A stretch of 64,000 nt of DNA, taken from NCBI GenBank assembly GCA_039805565.1, contig JBDLTZ010000106.1:62001-126000 (forward strand), given 5' to 3'. The first letter of the stretch is position 1. Each line of letters starts with the position of its first letter. Under the pieces are notes generated by a model. That model ran no database searches. It was not told where the DNA came from and worked only from the letters and a program-made list of their open reading frames with translations. The position numbers and the translations under genes were made by a program. Positions 10,776 to 18,576 of the stretch are shown here, one piece after another. This DNA comes from CALJIC01 sp039805565 (lineage in GTDB: Bacteria > Chloroflexota > Chloroflexia > Chloroflexales > Roseiflexaceae).

Positions 10776-10820
10776 ACGTCCTCACCCTTGGGCGTCTCTC
10801 GCACCATCGGCAGCCCGGCG
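10776..10820 (-). pseudogene. 45-base relic matching the nfo 3' region
   Basis: These 45 bases match 11111-11155 inside the intact nfo gene at 42 of 45 positions. Both encode an LPMV.ETPKGEDV peptide on the minus strand. It is either the tail of a decayed second endonuclease IV-like gene or a small local duplication. Confidence 0.6.
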
Positions 10821-11061
10821 CGCAGGCAGATCAGGCGGCAAGAGGATGATCTTCGTCGTCCCGCGGAATACATGCTGACGTGGCCCCGTTCTCTCTTGTA
10901 GAGGTCGCGACAGCCCCGTTATTGGACACCCCGGCAGTCCATCGAACCCTGGCGCTCTTCTCACTCCTCCGCCCCACGTACACAATCAGCGAGGTGCTTT
11001 CGAGGTGCTTTCACGGAAAGCCAAGGATATGTGCGCCCGGCTGTAGGGATGCTCTATCTTC

Positions 11062-11907
11062 CTAGCCTTGTAGCGACCGCAGCGTCGCCAGGTTCTTCAG
11101 GTCGCCCTCCACGTCCTCGCCCTTGGGCGTCTCCAGCACCATCGGCAGCCCGGCGAAGCGCGGGTCGTTCACCAGCAGGCGGAAGGCCTCCAGGCCGATG
11201 CACCCCTCGCCGATACTCGCGTGGCGGTCCACGCGGCTCCCCAGATCCTTGAGCGAGTCGTTCAGGTGGAAGGCGCGCACGCTGCCGAGACCCACCGTGC
11301 GGTCGAGCTCGGCCACGGTGGCCTCGTACGCCTCTGGGGTGCGGATGTCGTAGCCGGCGGCGAAGATGTGGCAGGTATCCACGCACACCCCGAGCCGCTC
11401 GGGGTGCGCCGAGCGCGCGATCAGCTCTGCCAGGTGCTCGAAGCGGTGTCCGAGGCAGCTCCCCTGGCCGGCGGTGGTCTCCAGCAGCACCGTCACGCCC
11501 CGCCCCGCGCCCGCGGCAAACAGCCCGTCGAGCGCGTCGGACACGCGCCGGAGGCCGCAGTCCTCGCCGCTGCCCACGTGCGCGCCGGGGTGGGTGACGA
11601 GGTACGGTATGCCGAGCAGGGCGCAGCGCTCGAGCTCCTCGCGGAAGGCCTCGGTGGACTTACGCCACAGCTCGTCGCCCGGCGCGGCCAGGTTGATCAG
11701 GTAGGAGTCGTGCACCAGCGCGGCGCGGATGCCGGTGCGCTCCTGCTCGGCCAGGAACAGCGCCACGTCCTGCTCCAGGATGGGCTTGGCGCGCCACTGC
11801 TGCTGGTTCTTGCTGAAGATTTGGATGACGTCGCAGCCCGCGCGCTCGCCCTGGGCGAAGGCCCGGTGCAGGCCGCCGGCAATGGAGGTGTGGGCGCCGA
11901 ACCGCAT
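11062..11907 (-). CDS. nfo: Endonuclease IV (AP endonuclease)
   Basis: A 281-residue TIM-barrel, zinc-dependent apurinic/apyrimidinic endonuclease of base-excision repair. Hallmarks are the start MRFGAHTSIAGG, the FSKNQQQW segment, LVTHPGAHVGSGED and LLETTAGQGSCLGHRFE. These are followed by GVCVDTCHIFAAGYDI, AFHLNDSLKDLGSRVDRHASIGEG and PMVLETPKG. Length agrees with the family (about 280-285). The ATG at 11905-11907 is chosen because the family always begins at this motif; the open frame starts 20 codons earlier. Confidence 0.97.
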   Translation of the reverse strand: MRFGAHTSIAGGLHRAFAQGERAGCDVIQIFSKNQQQWRAKPILEQDVALFLAEQERTGIRAALVHDSYLINLAAPGDELWRKSTEAFREELERCALLGIPYLVTHPGAHVGSGEDCGLRRVSDALDGLFAAGAGRGVTVLLETTAGQGSCLGHRFEHLAELIARSAHPERLGVCVDTCHIFAAGYDIRTPEAYEATVAELDRTVGLGSVRAFHLNDSLKDLGSRVDRHASIGEGCIGLEAFRLLVNDPRFAGLPMVLETPKGEDVEGDLKNLATLRSLQG

Positions 11908-11970
11908 CGAGAGTGCCCCCCCGGTACACGTGTCCGCGCCATTATAGGGGACGGGGCGAGCTCTCACAAG

Positions 11971-12008
11971 GTGCGCCCCCTCTTGCGGAGCCGCAAGAGG
12001 GGGCGCAC
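11971..12008. terminator. Strong 18 bp hairpin downstream of the M23 peptidase gene
   Basis: Perfect arms at 11971-11988 and 11991-12008 with only two bases between them form a very stable stem. It lies between the 3' end of the M23 gene and the start of nfo, both on the minus strand. It probably terminates the M23 transcript. No T-run follows on the minus strand. Confidence 0.6.
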
Positions 12009-12029
12009 AACGCGCGGGGTTATCGTCTC

Positions 12030-12050
12030 CGTTCGGCCTTCAGCCTTCAG
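12030..12050. repeat. Short heptamer array (ccttcag units)
   Basis: Three 7-base units (cgttcgg, ccttcag, ccttcag) sit directly after the stop codon of the M23 gene. The ccttcag unit recurs at 23304 and within the lactonase-like gene near 14443. Confidence 0.55.
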
Positions 12051-12051
12051 T

Positions 12052-12987
12052 TCACTCGACCACCACGCTGCCGAGTGTCGTCCAGGCACCGGCGTTACCG
12101 GCCTTGTCGAGCGGCTGGACGCGCAGCAGGTAGCTGCCCGGGGCGAGGGGCGGCGTCTGAACCTCGGGGGTGGGGACGAACCAGTTCGATGTTCCCGCGG
12201 GGTCTACGCCGAGGTAGATGCGGTACCCGGCCACACCCGAGCCCTCATCCGCGCCGGGGGCCCAGGTGAGGGGCACGGGCGCGCCGGCGGGGGCGCGCAG
12301 CACCTCGGGGAGGGGCACCACTGTGGGCGGCGCAGTGTCGGGGGGCGGGGCGACCTGCCCGCCGGCCGTCATCACCGTCCCGCCGTGCTGGCTACATCCG
12401 CCGATCTCCGGCAGGCTGTACCCCTCGGCGAACGTCAGCGGCACCGACTGGCGGTTGCGCGCCCAGGCACCCTCGGCAGTGAAGGCGGTGAAGTGCAGGT
12501 GCGGCGTCCCGGGCGAGCCGCGGTCCCCCACGGTGCCCACCACCGCGCCGCGCGCCACCTGCGTGCCGGCCTCGGCTACTGCCACGCTGTCCATGTGCGT
12601 GTACATCGTGTAGAGCCCGCCGCCGTGCTCCAGGATCAGCGTGCCGCTGCGGCGCACCCAGATGAACACCCTGCCGTCGGCCGCGGCGCGCACCGGCGCT
12701 CCGAAGGTGCGTCCCTCGGCGCTCACCAGATCCAGTGAGTAGCGGTCCCAGCTGTTGTGCGAGCCGCAGGCGTAGCCCTGGAGGATCAGCCACGGCTCGC
12801 CGGGCGGGGTGGGCAGCAAGAGCTGCGGGCGGGCCTCGGGCGGGGACTCGGCGGGGGAGCCGGCCGGCGCGGCCGAGGCCGGCGTAAACGAGAGAAGCCC
12901 TATCAGAAGTGTGATCGCGAGCGCCAGAAGGCGCAGAGGCGCAGTGCTCGAGAGGCAAGTGCGCGCAGCAAGATGCGATCGAGGCAT
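12052..12987 (-). CDS. Secreted M23 family metallopeptidase with Fn3-like C-terminus
   Basis: A 311-residue exported protein. A signal peptide (basic MPRSHLAARTC, then LLALAITLLIGLLSF and ASA) is followed by an M23 domain. Candidate zinc ligands are H and D in CGSHNSWDRYSLDLV, spaced as in LasA-type enzymes. Later motifs are TMYTHMD and PHLHFTAFT. From about residue 215 an Fn3-like module carries SGVAGYRIYL and GSYLLRVQPLDKAGN. It probably cuts peptidoglycan cross-bridges or peptides. Start: ATG 12985-12987 with GAGGAGG upstream. A minus-strand promoter lies about 60 bases before it. Confidence 0.85.
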   Translation of the reverse strand: MPRSHLAARTCLSSTAPLRLLALAITLLIGLLSFTPASAAPAGSPAESPPEARPQLLLPTPPGEPWLILQGYACGSHNSWDRYSLDLVSAEGRTFGAPVRAAADGRVFIWVRRSGTLILEHGGGLYTMYTHMDSVAVAEAGTQVARGAVVGTVGDRGSPGTPHLHFTAFTAEGAWARNRQSVPLTFAEGYSLPEIGGCSQHGGTVMTAGGQVAPPPDTAPPTVVPLPEVLRAPAGAPVPLTWAPGADEGSGVAGYRIYLGVDPAGTSNWFVPTPEVQTPPLAPGSYLLRVQPLDKAGNAGAWTTLGSVVVE

Positions 12988-13055
12988 TGTTCCTCCTCGG
13001 TCGATGTATCGAGCGCGGATACCGTGTTTTGATACGCACTCTCTGTCGGGGCGCG

Positions 13056-13084
13056 AGGATAGCATAGAGGGGGGGACATGTCAA
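13056..13084 (-). promoter_or_regulatory. Putative promoter of the M23 peptidase gene
   Basis: On the minus strand, TTGACA (13079-13084), a 17-base spacer and TATCCT (13056-13061) point toward the M23 gene. The -35 is perfect and the -10 weaker. Confidence 0.5.
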
Positions 13085-13160
13085 ACGAGGGTTAACGAGT
13101 CTGGGCAGTAATAAACGAAAGCGGTGGAAGCGGCCCGGCGACAGACACCGCTGCACTCCA

Positions 13161-13189
13161 TTGACAGTGGCGCGAGTGCGCCCTATAAT
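13161..13189 (+). promoter_or_regulatory. Perfect consensus sigma-70 promoter of the sugar-acid operon
   Basis: TTGACA (13161-13166), a 17-base spacer and TATAAT (13184-13189) match the consensus at every position. The predicted start is near 13196. The first gene downstream is the SDR pseudogene and then the lactonase-like gene. Confidence 0.85.
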
Positions 13190-13201
13190 GGAGGGCGCCT
13201 C

Positions 13202-13218
13202 TGGTATACCATCATACC
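13202..13218. promoter_or_regulatory. Putative operator for the GntR/FCD regulator
   Basis: The perfect palindrome TGGTATACCA (13202-13211) is followed by TCATACC. It lies a few bases after the predicted transcription start. GntR/FCD-family sites often have TGGT/ACCA or GGTATA half-sites. The regulator encoded at 15.7 kb in the same operon is the natural candidate; binding is inferred. Confidence 0.5.
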
Positions 13219-13267
13219 GCGCTGATGCGGATGTCCACACGGCGGAGGACATGTGATGCGCCAAAAG

Positions 13268-13641
13268 GACGCAGTTCACCCCCAGCGGCGCGGTGATCAA
13301 CATCGCCTCGCCCACCGCCGTGTGGCCGACTGCGCGTCGGGCTACACCCCCTACAGCGCGAGCACAGCGCCCTTGCTCGCGCTCACCCGCGTGATGGCCG
13401 CCGACTACGGGCGCGACAACATCCGCATCAGCGTGATCGCGCCCGGGGCCACCGACACCGCCCTGATCGCCGAGCTCCTTCCCGACCCCAGGCCCGCGCG
13501 GGGCTCGCCACGGCGATGGTGCTGCCGCGCATCAGCCGACCGAAGTGCGCGGCAGCAGTGGCAGTGCTCCTGGCCTCGTCCGCGGCCGCCTTCTGCACCG
13601 GCGGGGTCTCCAGCGTGGACGGCGGGCAGACAGCGCGCTGA
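13268..13641 (+). pseudogene. Short-chain dehydrogenase/reductase pseudogene
   Basis: This is the C-terminal half of an SDR gene broken across reading frames. One frame gives SGAVINIASPTAVW. The next gives SGYTPYSASTAPLLALTR and MAADYGRDNIRISVIAPGATDT. After a second shift comes AAAFCTGGVSSVDGGQTAR and a stop at 13641. The NAD-binding N-terminus is missing and the catalytic YxxxK reads YSAST, so the lysine is gone. At least two frameshifts are needed to join the parts. It sits first behind the consensus promoter, so it was probably the first enzyme of the operon before decay. Confidence 0.8.
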
Positions 13642-13662
13642 GTCGAGAACAGGAGAGCCCCT

Positions 13663-15636
13663 ATGCTCCCCGCAAACGTGCTGTCCTACGGCTCGGACGA
13701 GCCGCTGCCCGCGCAGGTGCCGCTCCGCGCCGGCCCGCTCGCGCTGATCTACGAGGCGGGCGACCTGCGCTACGTGCGGCTTGGCGGCCGCGAGGTCCTG
13801 CGCCGCATCTACGCAGCCGTTCGCGACCGCAACTGGGGCACGGTGCCGGGCGCCCGCACCAGCGAGCGCGTCGAGGCCGGGCCGGACTCGTTCCGAATCA
13901 GCTACGACGTCACCCACCGCCAGGGCGACATCGACTTCCGCTGGTCGGCCCTGATCACGGGCGCGCCCGACGGCACGATCCGCTGCGAGATGGACGGCCA
14001 GGCGCACAGCTCCTTCCTCCGCAACCGCATCGGCTTCTGCGTGCTGCACCCCGCCGAGTGCGCCGGCGCGGCCGCCACAGTCGAGCGCGTGGACGGCGCC
14101 TCTCACCAGACGCGGCTGCCTGCGCTGATCACGCCCGACCAGCCGCCCGAGCCGTTCACTGATATGTCCGCGCTGGCCCACGAGGTGGAGCCCGGCGTCT
14201 GGGCGCGGGTGGCGTTCGAGGGGGACGCCTTCGAGCTCGAGGACCAGCGCAACTGGACCGATGCGTCCTTCAAGACCTTCTCCACACCGCTGCGCCTGCC
14301 GTTCCCGGTGGAGGTGCCCGAGGGCGCGCGCGTCAAGCAGACCGTGACACTGACGATCAACGCTAGACGAGAAACGCGAAACGCTCAAGCTCGTACGTCG
14401 ATTGACAGCACCGGCAGTGATAGCAACGCCCTGTTTTGCGTCCAGCCTTCATCGTTCAGCCTTCCCCCCCTCGGCCTCGGCCTCGCCAGCCACGGGCGCC
14501 CGCTGACCCAGCGCGAGGTGGCCCGGCTGCGGGGGCTGCGCCTCGCGCACCTGCGCGCCGACCTGGACCTGGCGCGCGCAGGGGCAGAGGCGGCGCTCGC
14601 GCGCGCGATGAGCGAGGCGGCAGCGCTGGACGTGCCGCTGGAGCTGGCCCTGCTTCTGCCCGACGAGCCGGACGCCGCCCTGCGCGACCTGCGCGCGCTG
14701 CTGGACCGCGCCCGGCCGCGCGTCGTGTCCTGGCTGATCTTCGCGGCGAACGAGCGGCTGCGCGGCGGGACCCCCACCCGCGCGATCGTCGCAGCCACCC
14801 GCCGCCACCTCGCGGAGCACCTGGAGGGCGCGCGCGTGGCCGCCGGCAGCAACAACGACTACATCTTCGTCGGGCGCAACCCCCCGCCCGCCGACCTGAC
14901 CGATCACCTCTGCATCCCAACCAACCCGCAGACCCACGCCTTCGACCTGGCCTCGGTCACGGAGGCTGTGGCGGCCCAGCAGACGCTGGCCTGGAGCGCG
15001 CGCGAGACCTACGGCCAGCCGGTGATCGTGAGCCCGGTGACGCTGCTGCCGCGCCACAATCCCTACGCCACCGGCGCACTCCCTGAGCCGCCCGCCGGCG
15101 CGCTGCCGCCGCAGGTCGACCCGCGCCAGATGTCGCTCTACGGCGCGGGCTGGACCGCGGCCAGCATCACGTATCTGGCGCAGGGCGGCGCGGCCAGCCT
15201 CACCTACTACGAGACCACCGGCTGGCGCGGTGTGATGGAGTCGGAAGCTGGCTCGCCGCTGCCCGAGCGGTTCCGCTCGATCCCCGGTGCGGTCTTCCCG
15301 CTCTACCACGTCCTGGCCGACGTGGGCGACCTGGCGGGCGGCGACGTGCTGGCGGGCGTGTCGAGCGACCCGCTGCGCTTCGAGGGGCTGGCGCTGCGCC
15401 TGGGGGGGCGCACGCGCGTGGTGCTGGCGAGCTTCGACGCCAACCCTCAGGAGGTACGCCTGGAGGGGCTGGGCACCCAAGGGCGCGCCCGCGTGCTCGA
15501 CGCGGCGAGCGCCGACGAGGCCATGCGTGACCCCGAGTCTTTCCGCGCCCGCCCCGGCGACCCGCTTGAGTCCGACGGCGAGGGGCTGCGCGTGCCCCTG
15601 CCGCCGTTCGCCGTAGTCACGATCGACTCGCACTGA
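13663..15636 (+). CDS. ApnL-like (D-apionate lactonase family) protein, putative
   Basis: A 657-residue cytosolic protein with three parts. The N-terminal beta-rich domain (about 1-230) begins with LRYVRLGGREVLRRIYAAVR and RNWGTVPG. The middle TIM-barrel-like domain (about 265-590) runs from PPLGLGLASHGRPLT. A short C-terminal beta domain carries VLASFDANPQEVRL. From memory this layout and the N-terminal signature match the D-apionolactone lactonase family (ApnL); I could not test this. A DUF1537 kinase in the same operon fits acid-sugar catabolism. Residues about 234-267 look like an in-frame insertion of heptamer-rich intergenic sequence. GGAG precedes ATG 13663. Confidence 0.55.
   Translation: MLPANVLSYGSDEPLPAQVPLRAGPLALIYEAGDLRYVRLGGREVLRRIYAAVRDRNWGTVPGARTSERVEAGPDSFRISYDVTHRQGDIDFRWSALITGAPDGTIRCEMDGQAHSSFLRNRIGFCVLHPAECAGAAATVERVDGASHQTRLPALITPDQPPEPFTDMSALAHEVEPGVWARVAFEGDAFELEDQRNWTDASFKTFSTPLRLPFPVEVPEGARVKQTVTLTINARRETRNAQARTSIDSTGSDSNALFCVQPSSFSLPPLGLGLASHGRPLTQREVARLRGLRLAHLRADLDLARAGAEAALARAMSEAAALDVPLELALLLPDEPDAALRDLRALLDRARPRVVSWLIFAANERLRGGTPTRAIVAATRRHLAEHLEGARVAAGSNNDYIFVGRNPPPADLTDHLCIPTNPQTHAFDLASVTEAVAAQQTLAWSARETYGQPVIVSPVTLLPRHNPYATGALPEPPAGALPPQVDPRQMSLYGAGWTAASITYLAQGGAASLTYYETTGWRGVMESEAGSPLPERFRSIPGAVFPLYHVLADVGDLAGGDVLAGVSSDPLRFEGLALRLGGRTRVVLASFDANPQEVRLEGLGTQGRARVLDAASADEAMRDPESFRARPGDPLESDGEGLRVPLPPFAVVTIDSH
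14364..14466. repeat. Heptamer-rich insertion within the lactonase-like gene
   Basis: Units gaaacgc (14371-14384, two copies) plus ccttcatcgttcagccttc text near 14446-14464 match the style of the intergenic arrays elsewhere. They sit in frame at the joint between the N-terminal and barrel domains, adding about 34 residues without disrupting the frame. Confidence 0.5.
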
Positions 15637-15664
15637 CGCGCGCCAGATCGGGAGCATGACGCCA

Positions 15665-16429
15665 ATGACGCCAGAGCAGAGCCCACCCGACGACCGCTTC
15701 CGCGCCGTGACGCGCGAGTCGACCCTCGCCAGCCGCGTGGCGGATGAGATCGAGGCCCGCATCGTCGCCGGCCGCCTCCAGCCCGGTGAGCGGCTGCCCT
15801 CCGAGCGCGAGCTCGCCGAGCAGTTCGGCGTGAGCCGCACGGTGATCCGCGAGGCGGTGCGCGTGCTGGCCGCCAAGAGCCTGCTCGAGGTGCGCTCCGG
15901 CAGCGGCACGGTGGTGCGCACCCCCACAACCCGCTCGGTGGCGCAGTCCGTGACGCTGCTGCTCCGCACCGGCCAGCAGATCGACCACGCCGCCATCCAC
16001 GAGGTGCGCTGCGCGCTGGAGGTGGAGATCGCCGGTCTGGCAGCCGAGCGCCGCACCCCCGAGGACCTGACGCAGCTGGAGGGCCTGCTGGACGAGATGG
16101 AGGCGCTGGTGAGCGACCCGGCGCTGCTAGTCCGAAGCCGCGACCAGTTCATCGCCAACGACATCCGGTTCCACGCGGCGCTGGCGGTGGCCACCCACAA
16201 CGCGCTGTTCGTCATGCTGCTCGACTCGCTCGCCGATGTGATGATCGAGGTGCGCCAGATGGGATTCGTGGTCCCCGACTCGCACCAGCAGGCCCTGCGC
16301 TACCACCGCTCGATCTATGCGCCGGTGCGGGCCGGCGACGGCGCCGCCGCGCGCGAGGCCATGCGCGCCCACCTCGCCAGATCGGAGCAGGTCATGCGGG
16401 CGGGTGTGGCCCGCCTACGCCCGGAGTGA
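15665..16429 (+). CDS. GntR family transcriptional regulator, FCD subfamily
   Basis: About 254 residues. The winged-helix DNA-binding domain (about 20-85) contains GRLQPGERLPSERELAEQFG and SRTVIREAVRVLAAKSLLEV. The all-helical FCD ligand domain (about 95-235) has metal-binding positions in DIRFHAALA and the YHRSIYAPVRAGD helix. FCD regulators usually sense carboxylates or acid sugars, which fits the surrounding enzymes. It lies inside the operon it probably controls and may act at the palindrome near 13202. A second ATG at 15656 is also in frame; GGGAG at 15650-15654 is better placed for 15665. Confidence 0.9.
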   Translation: MTPEQSPPDDRFRAVTRESTLASRVADEIEARIVAGRLQPGERLPSERELAEQFGVSRTVIREAVRVLAAKSLLEVRSGSGTVVRTPTTRSVAQSVTLLLRTGQQIDHAAIHEVRCALEVEIAGLAAERRTPEDLTQLEGLLDEMEALVSDPALLVRSRDQFIANDIRFHAALAVATHNALFVMLLDSLADVMIEVRQMGFVVPDSHQQALRYHRSIYAPVRAGDGAAAREAMRAHLARSEQVMRAGVARLRPE

Positions 16430-16501
16430 CGCCGCGCTTCTAGACGCGCGTCAGCCTACACCCCGCACGATTGCTCTATCGCTCATGAGAGGACACCAGA
16501 G

Positions 16502-17512
16502 ATGCGCGCCGCGATCATGGACGCCCCACACCAGATGCGCGTGGGCGAGTGGGACACCCCCAGGGCCGGGCCGGGCGAGGTGCTGGTCTCCGTCAGCGCC
16601 ACCGGGATCTGCGCCGGCGATATGTACTTCTACCTCGGCAAGAACCCCTACGCCGTCTACCCACAGGTCTGCGGCCACGAGATCGCCGGGCAGGTGGCCG
16701 ATGTGGGCGCGGGCGTGGCCGACCTGGCCCCCGGCGCGCCCGTGGTGGTCGAGCCGTTCCTCGGCTGCGGCACGTGCTACCCCTGCCGCGTCGGCAAGTC
16801 CAACTGCTGCGCCAACCTCCAGATCGTCGGCGTCCACCGCCCCGGCGGCTACGCCGACTACGTCCTCGCGCCGCGCAGCCACGTCCACCCGGTGCCCGCC
16901 GGGCTCTCCGCCGTGGACGCGTCCTTCGCGGAGCCCGTGGCGATCGCGGTCCAGTCCTGCCGCCGCGGGCAGGTGGCGGCCGGCGAGCTCGTGCTGGTGC
17001 TCGGCTGCGGCCCGATCGGCCTGGCGCTGATCGAGGTGGCGCGCGCCCGCGGCGCCGAGGTGCTCGCCGCCGACACCCTGCCGCAGCGCCTCGAGGTCGC
17101 CGCGAGCCTGGGGGCCACGCCCCTGCCGGCGGGGGCAGCGCTCACCCCGGCGGTGCTCGAGCGCACCGGCGGCGAGGGCGCCCCGGTGGTGCTCGAGGCC
17201 ACCGGCAACCCGCAGGCGATGGAGCAGACGGTGGAGCTGGTGGCGGCCGGCGGGCGCATCGTGATCGTCGGCCTGGTGAAGCAGGGCGTGGGTGTGACCT
17301 TCCCGGGGCTGGACTTCACCCGCAAGGAGATGACCGTGGTCGGCTCGCGTGCGTCGGTCGGCTGCTTCCCCGAGTCGCTGGCTCTTCTGGCGAGCGGCGC
17401 GATCACCTACCCGCGCCTCGCCACGCAGTTCAGCCTGTGGGACGCCCCGGCGGTGTTCGCGGACCTGGCCGAGCACCCGGCCAACATCCACAAGGGCGTG
17501 CTCGTTCGCTGA
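16502..17512 (+). CDS. Zinc-dependent alcohol/polyol dehydrogenase (MDR superfamily)
   Basis: A 336-residue medium-chain dehydrogenase. The catalytic zinc site is suggested by GICAGD and QVCGHEIAGQV, and the structural zinc lobe by CGTCYPCRVGKSNCC. The Rossmann domain has VLVLGCGPIGLALIEVARARG. The enzyme probably oxidises a hydroxyl of a sugar or sugar acid with NAD(P). It starts 72 bases after the regulator gene and is followed 26 bases later by a hydroxyacid dehydrogenase. The exact substrate is not evident; threonine, galactitol and sorbitol dehydrogenases share this outline. Confidence 0.88.
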   Translation: MRAAIMDAPHQMRVGEWDTPRAGPGEVLVSVSATGICAGDMYFYLGKNPYAVYPQVCGHEIAGQVADVGAGVADLAPGAPVVVEPFLGCGTCYPCRVGKSNCCANLQIVGVHRPGGYADYVLAPRSHVHPVPAGLSAVDASFAEPVAIAVQSCRRGQVAAGELVLVLGCGPIGLALIEVARARGAEVLAADTLPQRLEVAASLGATPLPAGAALTPAVLERTGGEGAPVVLEATGNPQAMEQTVELVAAGGRIVIVGLVKQGVGVTFPGLDFTRKEMTVVGSRASVGCFPESLALLASGAITYPRLATQFSLWDAPAVFADLAEHPANIHKGVLVR

Positions 17513-17538
17513 GCTCGGGTGACACCTGAGGAGGAGCT

Positions 17539-18576
17539 GTGACCGAACCCTTTCGCGTCGGCATCTCGGCCGGGCTCGCCGGCCTGATCGAGCCGCAGCT
17601 GGCCGCCATCTTCGGGCCCCACCCGCGCGTGGCACACGAGCTGATCGAGCCCGTCCAGGAGTTCACCCCAGCGCAGCTCCAGCGCTACGACGCTGTGATC
17701 TCGCTCTTCGAGCGCTACACCCCCGACTCGCTCCACGGCGTCGAGCGCCTGGCCGCTATCGCCCGCTGGGGCGTGGGGTACGACATGGTGGACGTGCCGG
17801 CCGCCACCGAGGCCGACGTGCTGCTGGCGATCACGCGCGACGCCGTGCGCCGCCCGGTGGCCGAGGCGATCGTCGCGCTGCTCCTGGCGCTCACCCGCAA
17901 CATGCTCGCGCTCGACCGGCTGGTGCGCGAGGGGCGCTGGGGCGACAAGGGGCGCTACCCGGGGCTCGGCATCGCCGGCCGCACCCTCGGCACCGTGGGC
18001 GTCGGCAACATCGGCGCCGAGCTCGTGCGGCTGCTCCGCCCCTTCGGCCTGGCGCGCGTCCTGGCGTTCGACCCGTTCGTGACCCCGGCGCAGGCCGCCG
18101 AGCTGGGCGTGGAGCTCGCACCGCTCGACGTGGTCATGGCCGAGTCGGACTTCGTCTGCGTCAACTGCCCGCTCACGCCCGAGACCCGCCACCTGGTGGG
18201 CGAGCGCCAGATCGCGCTCATGAAGCCCACTGCTCTGCTGATCAACACCGCCCGCGGCCCGATCGTGGACCAGGGCGCGCTCACCCGCGCGCTCCAGGAG
18301 CGGCGCATCGCCGGCGCCGGCCTCGATGTCTTCGAGGAGGAGCCACTCCCGCACGACCACCCGCTCACCCGCATGGAGCATGTTATACTCGCGCCGCACG
18401 CGCTGGCGTGGACCGACCAGCTCGCGCGCGACAACGGCCTCGGCGCGTGCCGCAACGTGCTCTCCATCCTGCGCGGCGAGGTCCCCGAGCACACTGTCAA
18501 CCGCGACGTCGCGCGGCGCCCCGGCTTCCAGCGGAAGCTCGCGGCGCTGCGGGCGCGCTGGGAGGAGCATCAGTGA
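17539..18576 (+). CDS. D-2-hydroxyacid dehydrogenase, phosphoglycerate dehydrogenase-like
   Basis: A 345-residue NAD-dependent dehydrogenase of the SerA/formate dehydrogenase type. The nucleotide-binding motif is GRTLGTVGVGNIGAELVRLL. The later signature NTARGPIVDQGALTRAL, the catalytic Glu region DVFEEEPLP and the His in VILAPHALAWTD are present. Start: GTG 17539 after a GAGGAG site. It has no ACT or other regulatory domain, so a catabolic role (reducing or oxidising a 2-keto/2-hydroxy sugar acid) is more likely than serine synthesis. Its stop overlaps the GTG of the next gene (GTGA). Confidence 0.88.
   Translation: MTEPFRVGISAGLAGLIEPQLAAIFGPHPRVAHELIEPVQEFTPAQLQRYDAVISLFERYTPDSLHGVERLAAIARWGVGYDMVDVPAATEADVLLAITRDAVRRPVAEAIVALLLALTRNMLALDRLVREGRWGDKGRYPGLGIAGRTLGTVGVGNIGAELVRLLRPFGLARVLAFDPFVTPAQAAELGVELAPLDVVMAESDFVCVNCPLTPETRHLVGERQIALMKPTALLINTARGPIVDQGALTRALQERRIAGAGLDVFEEEPLPHDHPLTRMEHVILAPHALAWTDQLARDNGLGACRNVLSILRGEVPEHTVNRDVARRPGFQRKLAALRARWEEHQ

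Larger units (their letters stand above)
10674..11061. other. 388-base intergenic region with repeat and gene relic
   Basis: It contains the SAAK-type repeat (10711-10775) and a partial copy of the nfo 3' end (10776-10820). The rest, 10821-11061, is lower in GC than its surroundings, with no supported gene. Short open frames there have no recognisable features. Confidence 0.5.

Noticed and set aside
10880..11065. A 61-codon plus-strand open frame overlapping the end of nfo
   Set aside because: No domain, no ribosome site, and it runs antisense into a certain gene.
14402..14430. A TTGACA box inside the lactonase-like gene as an internal promoter
   Set aside because: No acceptable -10 at 16-18 bases; it lies in the repeat-like insertion and is probably chance.
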